64,000 bases of DNA from Bolinopsis microptera (lineage: Eukaryota; Ctenophora; Tentaculata; Lobata; Bolinopsidae): positions 8,117,246 through 8,181,245 of the forward strand of contig NC_087081.1 in NCBI RefSeq assembly GCF_026151205.1, in the 5' to 3' direction. Positions 13,010 to 24,300 of this stretch are shown here, one piece after another (the stretch's first letter is position 1; every line of letters starts with the position of its first letter). Under the pieces are notes generated by a model, which was given only the letters and a program-made list of their open reading frames with translations, made no database searches and was not told where the DNA came from. Position numbers and translations under genes: made by a program.

Positions 13010-13381
13010 TTTTCTTCAGAAGGGATTATTTTCAGTTAGCTCCAATTAAGTTTAAATTACAGAAACCAATTTTTTCCATCGACTTATTTTTCTTAAAAAA
13101 TCATGAGATGGTTAAAAGTGGTAGGATTTGAAAATGGGTATAATAGTGAGTCTGTAGGTTTTTCGTGGTGTCACAAATCAAAACATGCATTACCCTCCGC
13201 ATACATGTGCTCCTAGCTTCACAAATTATCACGTGATTGTCGCGCGCGCGCATTTTACACTGCTTTTATGTGAAGGTTGTGTAGTTTACGATACCAAGAA
13301 TCGAGCTAATAAATTTTGTGCGTCGCACATGTATATCTCTTTCCGCTATTATACATTTTGTTTCGTACTGATACTTGTCGT
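13010..13381 (-). promoter_or_regulatory. Upstream region of the lectin gene
   Basis: The first 370 bp upstream of the lectin start, ending at the TTAA-flanked foldback element. It should hold the promoter, but I cannot place a TATA box or start site with confidence. An alternating GC tract (CGCGCGCGC) lies near 13242. Confidence 0.3.
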
Positions 13382-13385
13382 TTAA

Positions 13386-14718
13386 GGGGGGGGGGGGGGG
13401 GGGGGGTTCACCCAGATTTTTTTGTGAAACTTGGTTTCGAGATAGCAGTTGACTAACAAACTAGGACTGGTGACCGGACTTTTGAGGGGGTCCCGGACCC
13501 CAACTGCCAAACGGTGCCCGCGGGGCAGCCACGCCCATATTTGGTCCAAATTAGGCCCAATTTAGCTGAATACCCTAAACATGCCCAAAATCCAGAATTG
13601 AGGTGCTCTACTTGTAGATAGTGGTCCCCTGACCTCTTATATGAATTTTCATTAAGATTGGACAAAAAATGACTGAGTTATGAGCCAAAAACCATATGAC
13701 CATATTTGGGCATACGCACCAAATTTGATCGATTTTGGCCCATAAATTGGTCAAATATCAATATTTTTGCATGAAACCAACTTTATATGGAAGGTAAGCC
13801 TATACTACACCTTCTCTATGATTATCAGCTCAGTATCTAACTAACTGTGGATTCTGTGTTCAAATAATCGCAAAAAATGAACAAAATCGCCCATATCTTA
13901 GTTCGCGATATTTGCAAAACTGATTTCGCTCAAAACAATAGAACTCAATAGGGTTAAATCGCATTTCGACCTTAAGTTTTGTATTGAAATTTTTAGTTAG
14001 GCCTTTAAAAAAATTTGGCGGCCAAATTCTGAAAAATGCCTGGCAAATTTTGGAATTTGGCCGCCAAATTTTTTTAAAAGGCCTAACTCAAAATTTCAAT
14101 ACAAAACTTAAGGTCGAAATGCAATTCTACGTTGATTCTGAAAATTTAATGTAAAAATATTGAAACCCTATTGAGTTCTATTGTTTTGAGCGAAATCAGT
14201 TTTGCACATATCGCGAACTGAGATATGGGCGATTTTGTTCACTTTTTACGATTATTTGAACACAGAATCCACAGTTAGTTAGATACTGAGCTGATAATCA
14301 TAGAGAAGGTGTAGTATAGGCTTACCTTCCATATAAAGTTGGTTTCATGCAAAAATATTGATATTTGACCAATTTATGGGCCAAAATCGATCAAATTTGG
14401 TGCGTATGCCCAAATATGGTCATATGGTTTTTGGCTCATAACTCAGTCATTTTTTGTCCAATCTTAATGAAAATTCATATAAGAGGTCAGGGGACCACTA
14501 TCTACAAGTAGAGCACCTCAATTCTGGATTTTGGGCATGTTTAGGGTATTCAGCTAAATTGGGCCTAATTTGGACCAAATATGGGCGTGGCTGCCCCGCG
14601 GGCACCGTTTGGCAGTTGGGGTCCGGGACCCCCTCAAAAGTCCGGTCACCAGTCCTAGTTTGTTAGTCAACTGCTATCTCGAAACCAAGTTTCACAAAAA
14701 AATCTGGGTGAACCCCCC
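13386..14718. mobile_element. TTAA-flanked foldback element
   Basis: A 1.33 kb inverted repeat flanked by TTAA on both sides (13382-13385 and 14719-14722). The termini are a poly-G run followed by TTCACCCAGATTTTTTTGTG, and its inverse. The arms run to a centre near 14050 and are nearly identical. Both encode the same 70-residue open frame in opposite directions (13665-13453 and 14454-14666), which is a consequence of the palindrome rather than evidence of a gene. The right arm has about 40 extra bases near 14123-14160. TTAA duplication points to piggyBac-type mobilisation; no transposase is present. Confidence 0.9.
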
Positions 14719-14722
14719 TTAA

Positions 14723-15179
14723 GCTTTTGTTTACTTCATACTTTCATACGATACAGAATTCTTATTATGTTTTGGGTGCTTGGTGCTACCACAGACTTGG
14801 CTCTCGATATTAGTAATCCGTTATATAATAGTTGTATAAATTTTGATGTTATGTTGAACATGATTGCAAAGAGATTGAATAATTATACGAAATTAAATGG
14901 ATGGTAGATTTTACTATGAGTCACATTGTATTATCTACCACAGATTTGATTGGGCGACATCTGTCCGACAGTCGAATTAGCGGTTTCGGACAAGAGCCGC
15001 TGTCAGATAGGAGGCGTTTTTGGCAACATCTGTCCAACTCACGGGTAATCTTGTGACGTTGCTCCCACAGTTCTAATATAATGCTGATTTGGTCCATTGA
15101 GATCTGATCCATCGATACGTGATTGACTATATTTGAGGACAGGATCATGCTAGCCGTACACTAACAAAACAAGTCGATC
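14723..15179. other. No gene seen
   Basis: Spacer between the foldback element and the retrotransposon tail. The 5' truncation point of the retrotransposon probably lies at its right edge. Nothing else recognisable. Confidence 0.4.
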
Positions 15180-15931
15180 TCAATACGAATCCCGACACAA
15201 AAACAAAATTTCAAACTATATAGTATCCTCAAGAAAATTAGCCTTCTGAACAGCGAAAAAGTTCACCTTCACTTTCTTAAATGGTCACTGGGTGCAAATC
15301 GTAAAACCAGAAAATCAGGCGTCTGGGGTGAGTCAGGCCGCTACCCATTAATCTATGAATGTATTAACCTCACTCTCAAATATAGCCAACGCTTGAAAAA
15401 TCTCAAAGATAACTCCCTTGTCTCCTTAGCTTTCAAAGAACAGATGAACATGAAATTGGACTGGTACAGGGGTTTGGAGCCTGTCCTCGCGCTAGACCCA
15501 TGTTTCTCTACCGATCATGTCACAGCCTACCGCACACTCAAAAACAATCACTCCAAGTTAATTTTCGAAAGAAACCCGAGTATCGCAAAACCACCAAAAG
15601 AGGATTTTCTTATTCACAACGGTTTCAAGAAACGATCATTCCTCCTCAATCAACAAAACCCATCGGGAGTAAAATATTCACACTTCTCGGAAATTAGAAT
15701 TCTATCGTGACCTAAAATCCAAATTTAACAAAGAGTATTACCTAGACAGTGTCCATAAATATGCAGACCGTGCTAATATCACAAAACTGCGGATGAGTGC
15801 ACATCGACTCGAAATTGAACTTGGCCGAAATAATCAAACTCCTCGTGATGAGCGTATATGCTCCTGGTGCAATATAGTCTTAGGTTCTGGTATTATTGAG
15901 AATGAAGATCACTTCCTTAACCATTGTGATC

Positions 15932-16578
15932 CTAAGATGAGAAGTATGTATCATACGTACTTTTCAAAGTATCGTACAAGTACGTACTTTTAAAATACTG
16001 CGAAAAAGTACGCAGATACAATCCTATGTTGTATTGGAGATACTATAGCCCACAGAGTTATGAGGTTCTCCATTTGATCGCTAGAAAAGTTTTTAGTGTT
16101 CTGACTTCTTCCTCAGTCTGTGAACAAAATTTTAGAGACATGGAGTATATCTACTGCAGTAGAAGACTACGCACTAAGCCTGAGAGATTCAACAAATTGA
16201 TCTACATCTACTCTGATGCAAAACTGAAACATTAAAGCTGAAAGTGAATTTGATCTGTTGAAATGATGATGCTAGAAAGTTCATTGTTTTTTTTAATGAA
16301 ATGATGAAGCTTATTAAACTTTCTTTGTTATCTGCGATTGAGTGTTTCTATTATATCTATGAATATGGCTTTTAAAATCATCATGACAATGAAATTTCAA
16401 TCGTGGAAGTCGGGAGTTTCCAATAAATAAAACGTCGGATCTAAAAAACGTTACATCGCGCCTGTGAAAATAAGTTTGAAAATTTTTTGAATCGTACACT
16501 GAGGTATCATACGTACTTTTCAAAATAAAGTACAAGTACGTACTTTTCGCCCGGTATCATACATACTTCTCATCTTAG
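15932..16578 (+). mobile_element. Short hAT element inside the retrotransposon tail
   Basis: The terminal inverted repeats begin CTAAGATGAGAAGTATGTAT and the exact 8-bp duplication TTGTGATC stands on each side (15924-15931 and 16579-16586), the hallmark of hAT transposons. Subterminal palindromes of GTACGTAC type occur at both ends. Removing the element and one duplication restores an open frame in the host retrotransposon, so this is a clean insertion. The interior keeps only the last part of a transposase. Confidence 0.93.
16026..16235 (+). pseudogene. hAT transposase C-terminal dimerisation fragment
   Basis: The 69-residue frame reads LIARKVFSVLTSSSVCEQNF, then SRRLRTKPERFNKLIYIYSD. This matches the hAT C-terminal dimerisation pattern: L-A-x-x-x-L-x-x-P/T-x-S-S-x-x-x-E-x-x-F-S-x-x-x-x-x-x-x-x-x-R-x-x-L-x-x-x-x-x-x-x-L. 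The catalytic core and DNA-binding zinc finger are absent, consistent with internal deletion. It lies inside the 647-bp hAT element and ends with its own stop. Confidence 0.8.
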
Positions 16579-17130
16579 TTGTGATCTTAACGCTGCATCG
16601 AGGCGAAAAGTCCTAGACAAGATCCAGTCACTCATATCAAATCCAATCAAACCATCTGCGACATCTTATTCTGTTCACACTGTCATCCCTGGAGAAAACG
16701 TCCTCAAATTCATCAGCAACAACAGTGAAATCATTGAATTAATCACGAACGAAAGTCAAGTCCACCTCACGAGAGTCGTTGCTAGATTTGCCACTACGTG
16801 TTTTAACAACCGCGAGAAATTCGTCGACTCTCTGGCCAGTACATGAACACTGAAAATCACTGTACCAGCGCTTTTGTTTCTTTTCGCGCAACAACGAGTG
16901 CAAAGTGGCCTGGCTCAAGCATTACATCATTACCAAGGCGACTGTTAACAAAATATTTTTTGTCAAAATCTTTATTTTTCACTTTAGTTTAAGTTATATT
17001 AATATAATAAATTCAAATCTTATGATATTGTTATTATCTTAACAGTTACTATTGTAGCTCAAGATTTTAAATTTGTATTCCTTGTAGATCCTTGTATTCC
17101 TTGTATTCCTTACAAGCTGTAACAAGCTGC

Positions 17131-18370
17131 CAGTCATATCACAGCCTACATTGCATACAGGAGAGCGGTATGGAGATCAGTTATTTACATAACATTTAAA
17201 CTATTGTAAAATTTTTCGACATCAAATGAAACTTAACTATGGTAGAGTTCAGCTCAGATCATGTCTCTAATTGGAAATTGGAAATATGTCGTATTGCAAT
17301 TAGATCACAATTTTGGACAGATGTCCTTTTAACTGCATATCACAGTACAGGCTACGGTGTCCGGTCGTTTAACTTTCGATTTAAATTATTGACAATGGCA
17401 ACCCCTCCATTTTGTGCTCTGTAACACCCCCAAAGAAATTTGGTAATTTGACCAATATGAAACGATTGTTAATTGTAATTAATTACGGTCGATGGAAATC
17501 TAGCGTCCGCTCACCGGTGCAATTCTTGTTCCCCTACAATTGCCGAATGCAAAAAAATCTTAGGAAGTAAGTTATCTATCGGGTTTGGATATATGAAGTG
17601 GCCCTTGACAAAAGTCTACTCCTTTGCAATATAATCCACTCTCCTTAAATTCTGTGTATAATAGAGTTATAGAGTAATAGGAGGAGTACATACACTTAGG
17701 TGACACCAGTTATTTGTTAATTAATTACACCCATAGTGACATATGAATAGTTACCATTTTTAGTGAGTGACAACTTGTTGTGTACTCGTTTTAGCACAGT
17801 ACTTTAGCGTAGTATTTTAGGGCATATATTAGTGTACTACATTTAGTACAGCAGAGTATAGAGCAGAGAGTTCATTTTAACTATTCTGTTTCGATTATCA
17901 GAGGATGCATTTCAGCACCTCTGTTTTGGTTACAAGGAGGATAGTTTGGGAATTGTTTAGAGATTGCTAAAACGAGTGGGAGATTGTTTATACTATCTGT
18001 GGATACTTAAAAGTGGGCCTGTTGGATGGCAGGTTACCCTTTTTGGTAGTTTAGTAATCGCAATTATGAATTTAACTAAGCTACTACAAAAACAGCTGTA
18101 AGAATTGCTGATTTATTTAACACGTTTTTGATGATACTGAATATTGATGTTATATCATAATATTATCGGGTTCACAAAAAATAATCAACCGTTCTCGTAA
18201 AACATCGGAATTTCACATCATATTCTGTAATTGTTCTTTTTGATAACTTGATTATTTATCTTGAAATTCGTTACAGTGGAATTATATATGCCATTAAACC
18301 CCTCCCCTTCTGAATATGACCCCGCACCACTCCCTGAACCCCACCCAATACTCCCACCAATCTGTTTTAG
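17131..18370. other. No gene seen; possible 5' region of the next gene
   Basis: AT-rich DNA after the retrotransposon tail. The next exon starts at 18371 with a phase-open frame but no ATG, so a first exon and promoter of the 18.4-29 kb gene may lie here or further upstream. I could not identify it. Confidence 0.3.
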
Positions 18371-21300
18371 CTTGCCTCCACTAACAGTCTGACTCAGACA
18401 TCACAACCTAAAGTTGAGTCACTTGATGGGGAGTTGAAGGACGCGTTTGCTGATATTCTGAGTCTACATCCTCCGGAAGAGGATGCTGTTGCAGAAATTA
18501 ACGGTGGAGCTAATGGCAATGTGGGGAGCCTCGGTTAGTGACCGGTGTTTTAATTTGAATTTATTTTAAACGTGAATCTATCATGATACTGATCCAATTT
18601 TACGTTTTGATGCACCACTATCTGGGATTATAATCACGAGATATCTACAATTTTATCAATCATTAAAACCTCAGCCTTGGCCGATTCTAAAAAATATATC
18701 TCAAACAGAGACTCAAACAGAAACTCAATGTTTATATCTGCTGCAAATTGGGAAAATTCGATATCATCCTCAAATTACATACCTCAACTCTGGAAGTACC
18801 TCGGAGATTGTTGACCTGTCTCAAGATGATATCGAGCTAGATGGTGAGTGGAAATGACACGTGATAATGACACGTGGTGTTATGACAACAGGTGTAACGG
18901 GGCATGATGACAAAGCGGAAGTTCATTATATGTATAGACAAAAATAAATTGTTCGGGGTTTTTATTTATTATTAGATTATTATCCTGTGGTATTTTCACG
19001 TAATCGCACCCAGATTTTGGTTTAGATGCATGTGTCAGGTTGTGGGTTGAAAACGCCCACGTGGTAAGCACGTGACAATTGGTAACAATGAATGTAGAGC
19101 TCTGCATGGTTAGTTCAGATTGTGTGTTTTAGTGTGTTCTAGTCATGTGTTCTAGTCACGTGTTCTAGTCACGTGTTATAGTGTGTTTTAATGTGTGATG
19201 GTGACCTTTTTTTGTATGCTAGTAGTATAGCCTTTCACTTAAATTTTGGCTCTGAAAATTATTGAATCTCGCAGTATGACTTGCAAATCTTTACAAATAC
19301 ACTTACATAACAATAAGTTAAACGTCAGTCCAATAGGCTTGCTACTGTAATTAATAGCAATCCGTGCATTCTTCTCGGCAGCTTTATCTTAATTAAAACA
19401 CTTCATCTCAATTTATTTATGGCCATAGTTGATAAAACTCCCTATAAGTATAATAACTAAAGTTTCAATAAATTGCTCTTCTGGAAATTCAAAAATAAAT
19501 AAAAGCGTTAACGAGATTTGATTGAAAATAATTTCTACCCGTCACATACAAAATATGTCACGTGACTAATCCCATATCTCAGGGAGTGATACTCTGCGAA
19601 GGAAACGTCACACGGGAGGAAATCTAAAGGGAACTATAAAAAGAGTGTTCGGAAAAATGAAATCATATCCTATATAATAATGAATGTTGTACCAAGCACC
19701 TGCTATTGGACCTTAGGATCCGAACCAAAAGACCTGGCATGTTACTTAACTATCCGAGATAGGGGTTTCAATGGTAAGAAAAACTTATAATGGGCATACC
19801 GTAACTCAAAGTGAGTAACGGGCAGTATACAACCCATCATCCAGTGTCTCCTAAATACAAAATAATCCAGGGCCAGGGGAGTCAGAAGGATGTCACTTTG
19901 AATGTTTTATTCATTAACCAGGTCGAATTGGGCAATTAAAACCGTCAAGAATATTTAAAGAATTAGGACGTTTTGACGTGAATTTTAACTGGGGGAGGTT
20001 GCCCATCTCGGAATTGAAGTATTAAGAATATATATCCAATAAAACCTTATCACTGAATCACGTGACTTGATTCCATGTCCGTTATTGGCCCTCAGGAGGC
20101 TGAGTACTATGCTCCATATTCATGATAACCAGGTTTTGTGCGAGCAAATTTTATTCGAGCAAATTATATTCCGGATAGGTGCGTTGACATGGGACTAGAG
20201 ATTTGTTTAATAAAGAGCTCATCTTTGAGCACTTGTCTGCTTGGCGACAAGAATTCAACAATAGATCACATACTGAAAAGGTGTCCCAAACATTCACAGA
20301 CAGAATACGTAAAGATATAAGGTCTGACTGAAACGCTTTCAAAAAGCGTTGGTCAAATTATTGCCAAAGCTTAAAGAATGAGTTATACGAAACATCAACC
20401 GTGTTACTGTTATCCAAACTCATATGGAGACTCAAAAGAGACACTAACAATATGAAATACACTAATAACTTGCAAATATTAACAAAATGCCAATAATACA
20501 AGCTTGGTGCGAGAATGAGAAACTTGTGCCTGACATAAAAGCTCATAATCATCAAAAATCCGACCTCCGCCTTGTCACAAAATATTAATTTCTCTTTTAA
20601 ACTAATAACAAATAATTTAAACATTAAGATTCTAACGAGCCAGGCAGTAAAAACTGCAGGGGAGGTATGCAATGGGAGAGCCAAGCTCACGAGATTTGTC
20701 GAATTAATTCATTTTGTTATACTCATTTTGTATCATTTCCTTGTAGCCCAATACAATTATTGTTTAACTTGAACATTTATGAAGAATTATGTAATTACAG
20801 AAAGTGTCATTTCCTTGTAGCCCAATGCTCCAACGGAATTGTTTAACTTGAAGATTTATGAAGAATTATGTAATTACAGAGAGTAGCAGAAAACTTTTAA
20901 ATGTGGCTCGAAAGCACAATAAGACCAAACATAAGTTTTTAGCGATTTTACCTGGGGAAAAACGTAAATCTAGATTTGCAGAAATCGGCCGACCCGGGTG
21001 TTAAAACCAAAGATGATGCACAACCCTAAAACAACTCTGGCCAGAGATTTGGGTCTGGCCTATATAGGCGAGGGCATTGCATGCAGGAGAGGGACAAATC
21101 GTAATATGCTAAACTAATGGTAAGCGCCCATTAAAATAGGATAAACTATGCTCATCCACATGGGACTCAGTGTCTAAACGTTGACCGTTTAGAACTGACA
21201 TACTATGCCAACTTGGAGATTTTTCCGAAAGGGGTTAGTTTTGGGTCCAGCCGGGATTGCATGCAGGAGAGGGACAAATCGTAATATGCTAAACTAATGG

Positions 21301-24300
21301 TAAGCGCCCATTAAAATAGGATAAACTATGCTCATCCACATGGGACTCAGTGTCTAAACGTTGACCGTTTACACCCCTGCGCGTGAGGGCACGTTTTTGC
21401 TAGTATAAGTTGGCGACGTTACTTTATGGGTATCGAATCTCGCGACTTCAACGAAGTTTTCAATAATTCATAGACTTTTCAGCCACTATCATTTTAAGCA
21501 TCGTTAGGGCTTTCCCAGAAACACTGCACTGCACTTGTTTTAGTAAAGAGGGAAGTCGCCTGTAAACCAGAATGACGTGTACGTTTTGGTCACCTGTAGA
21601 AAACCGAAGTGAAATATCAAAAAATCTGAGACAAACCTGGTGGATAAAAGCCTTTCATCTCAGGTAGGTGCTAGTCAAGATCTTATCTCTTTAGACCTTA
21701 AGATGGCCTCAAACACCTCGTAAAAAGTATTCAAAAGTACAATTTACTCCAGACCTCCAAAAAGCACCATAAAACGTGCTGTCGCGCGCGCGCGACAGCA
21801 GCAGTTAGCGGCAGTTAGCAGCAGTTAACAGCAGTAAGCAGCAGTTAGCAGTAGTCAGCAGCAGTCAGCAGCAGTTAACAGCAGTTAGCATCAGTTAACA
21901 GCAGTTAGCAGCAGTTAGCATCAGTTAGCAGCAGTCAGCAGCAGTCAGCAGCAGTCAGCAGCAGTCAGCAGCAGTCAGCAGCAGTTAGCAGCAGTCAGCA
22001 ACAGTCAGCAGCAGTTAGCAGCAGTTAGCATCAGTTAACAGCAGTTAGCAGCAGTTAGCATCAGTTAGCAGCAGTCAGCAGCAGTCAGCAGCAGTTAGCA
22101 GCAGTCAGCAGCAGTTAGCAGCAGTCAGCAGCAGTCAGCAGCAGTTAGCAGCAGTCAGCAACAGTCAGCAGCAGTTAGCAGCAGTCAGCAGCAGTTAGCA
22201 GCAGTTAGCAGCAGTCAGCAGTAGTTTCTTTGCACTATGGTCCTCTTGTGAAAGTAAAGTGGCCAACTACTAGCAAAAACGTGCTCTCAGGGGGCACGCG
22301 CGGGTGGTTTTGAACGGATTTACTCTGCCAACTTAAAGAATTTTTCCGAAAGGGGTTAGTTTCGGGTCCGGCCGGCATTGCACGCAGGAGAGGGAAACAT
22401 TTTAATATGCTATACTAATGGTAAGCGCCCTTCTATTATTTAAAAGTAAAATAATAGAAGAAAATATATCCTATGTGAGGTTAATCTGTAGTCTATGTAA
22501 TAAGCGCCATGAGTTGGCACAGAATTTTTTGTCTCTGATTTTGATAAAATTGGTACCAAAAGTTGCCTCTAAGTGTGAATAATGCAAATTCACCGTGTAG
22601 CAAAATAACGTCGAGCTATATGTGGGCCTCCTGTGCATTACAAGAATGTATAAAGGACGAAAAATGGGTAATTTATTGCTTAAAATGCCTATAACTCCTA
22701 AAATATTGAATATTTTGAAATAATTATTACAGTATCGTAATGATCTTAGTCAGACGCAACTTTTGGTACCAAAATTATAATATTTGAAGCACCAAATTTT
22801 TCAAAAATTTGTTCAAAATTTCGCACAAGGGGGGACCCTTGTGTTCAGATTGAAAAATTTGGAAAATAATTTTCTTTTAAATCTTAAAATATTATTACTA
22901 AAAGTTTCGTCTCGATGAGCTGATTATGATGCCATAATAATTATGTGATAATAACTGAAAATGTGAAAGTTATAGGCCAAAATCTAAAAATTTGCGCGAA
23001 AAAAGCACGCGCGGCGAACAAACGCCGTGTAGCATTTTTAGCGAAAATTGCTACACGGTGGATTTATTTTATTCACATTTTTAGACAAATTTTGGTACCA
23101 AATTTATCGAAATCGGAGAAAAAAAGTTCTGTGCTCGCGCTTGGCGCTTATTACACTGACTACTGTGCTGATCGGAGAAATCGGAGTAGAATCTACCTTG
23201 TTATCGATTAAAATTATTGCCTGTGATTATATTTGTCCCTCACAACACACATGCAGCTGTTTCTAAATCAAATCGACCACCTGCAGTAATGAAGTTTTGA
23301 ACTGAAAAGTGATGGCATTGTCGGAGGCCCTCCTTTCCCTGTCTCTTCGTGTCAGAGTCCCCCACACAGGGCACATGCGCCACGCTGTGATTAAGTTACG
23401 TTACCATGGTGACTATATTTGAGTATTGGCCCAGGATGCAGCTCACACTCGACCAGAGTGGAAATACTATCCTTCTTTCTCCATCAGTTATATGTGACCT
23501 GTATTGAATATTCATTCTCCTTGTAAAACTGAGCTAATCTGAAGGTGCATTTTATTGCTTTCTCAGTGTTGTTTTCTTTTCGTGGTTTTGCCAGCACAAA
23601 TCAGACCTAAGACGTTCTTTGCTCAGATACCATATAGCTGTCCAAGTTTGTCCCTTAATGTCCCTGAATCTGTGGTACTATGGTGTGTCTTGCAGATCCA
23701 GCAGCTCGCCAGAGAGCCCGAAGAGACATTAAGGAAATGATTGACAAGCGGTTAACTTACCGTAAAGAAGTCTTGCTTCATGACGAGATTCCCCCTATAC
23801 CCAATGTGAGGAGAACTCCTAAGGAACTTTCCAGAAGTCCAGTTTACAAGAGAACAAAGACCATGATACCGAGGAGGATCAACAAAATCCTCATAAACAG
23901 GAGCAGACAGGTCTTCAACGAAACAGCAGCATCACCAGAATCAGAAAAGCCTTGCGTAGCCGTCTCGTCTGCCTATTTGGATAGTGACCATGATTTCGGG
24001 TACTACAACAGATCGAAACGTAAAAAGAGCACCACTATCCAAGACCTGACTCTTCAACTGAAGGAAACAAGACGGCTCCTTGACGTGCTGAAAGAATCAG
24101 AGGTTTCTCATCATGAGGCAATCAGTCACGAGAAACCAGTTAGGAGAAGAATTGATATGGAGGTTCAAGGAGCTGGGAAGATAGCTGATTTTGTTTCAGC
24201 AAAAGAGCTTGATTGCGAATCAATTGAATCAGACTGGGAGGATGAATACAGGGGGAGAATGAGAACTGGTGATGACGACAAGTTTGACGTTAAGTCATCT

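Larger units (their letters stand above)
15180..16846 (+). pseudogene. 3' end of a non-LTR retrotransposon polyprotein, broken
   Basis: From about 15240 the plus strand encodes KVHLHFLKWSLGANRKTRKS and then GESGRYPL, typical of the segment after the reverse-transcriptase domain in animal LINE-like elements (a motif often read as FLKWLLGV..GELGRYPL). A frameshift occurs near 15700. The next frame continues with KLRMSAHRLEIELGRN, PRDERICSWC and EDHFLNHC, a Cys/His motif (C-x2-C...H-x4-C) common at the end of such polyproteins. The frame is cut at 15931 by a hAT element and resumes at 16587, ending at TGA 16844-16846. The copy is therefore 5'-truncated, frameshifted and interrupted, and cannot be active. 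An AT-rich tail follows to about 17130. Confidence 0.8.
18844..23695 (+). other. Intron 2, filled with repeats
   Basis: A 4.85 kb intron of the plus-strand gene. It holds a duplicated segment (21073-21190 and 21253-21370), a MITE with an internal minisatellite (21384-22289), and an inverted-repeat-rich stretch at 22540-23110 in which TTGGTACCAAA occurs near 22550, 22764 and 23092. A hairpin of the type CCGTGTAGCA...TGCTACACGG lies near 23026-23060. No nested gene supported. Confidence 0.6.

Noticed and set aside
13453-14666. Two identical 70-residue proteins in opposite directions
   Set aside because: Consequence of the palindromic foldback element; no homology or transposase motif.
15945-16560. 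GTACGTAC palindromes as a CRISPR-like or regulatory array
   Set aside because: They are subterminal repeats of the hAT element with clear termini and target duplication; the genome is eukaryotic.
20138-20320. Possible second retrotransposon tail (CLLGDKNSTIDHILKRCPKH)
   Set aside because: The C...H...C spacing is suggestive, but flanking frame support is lacking and the stretch is short.
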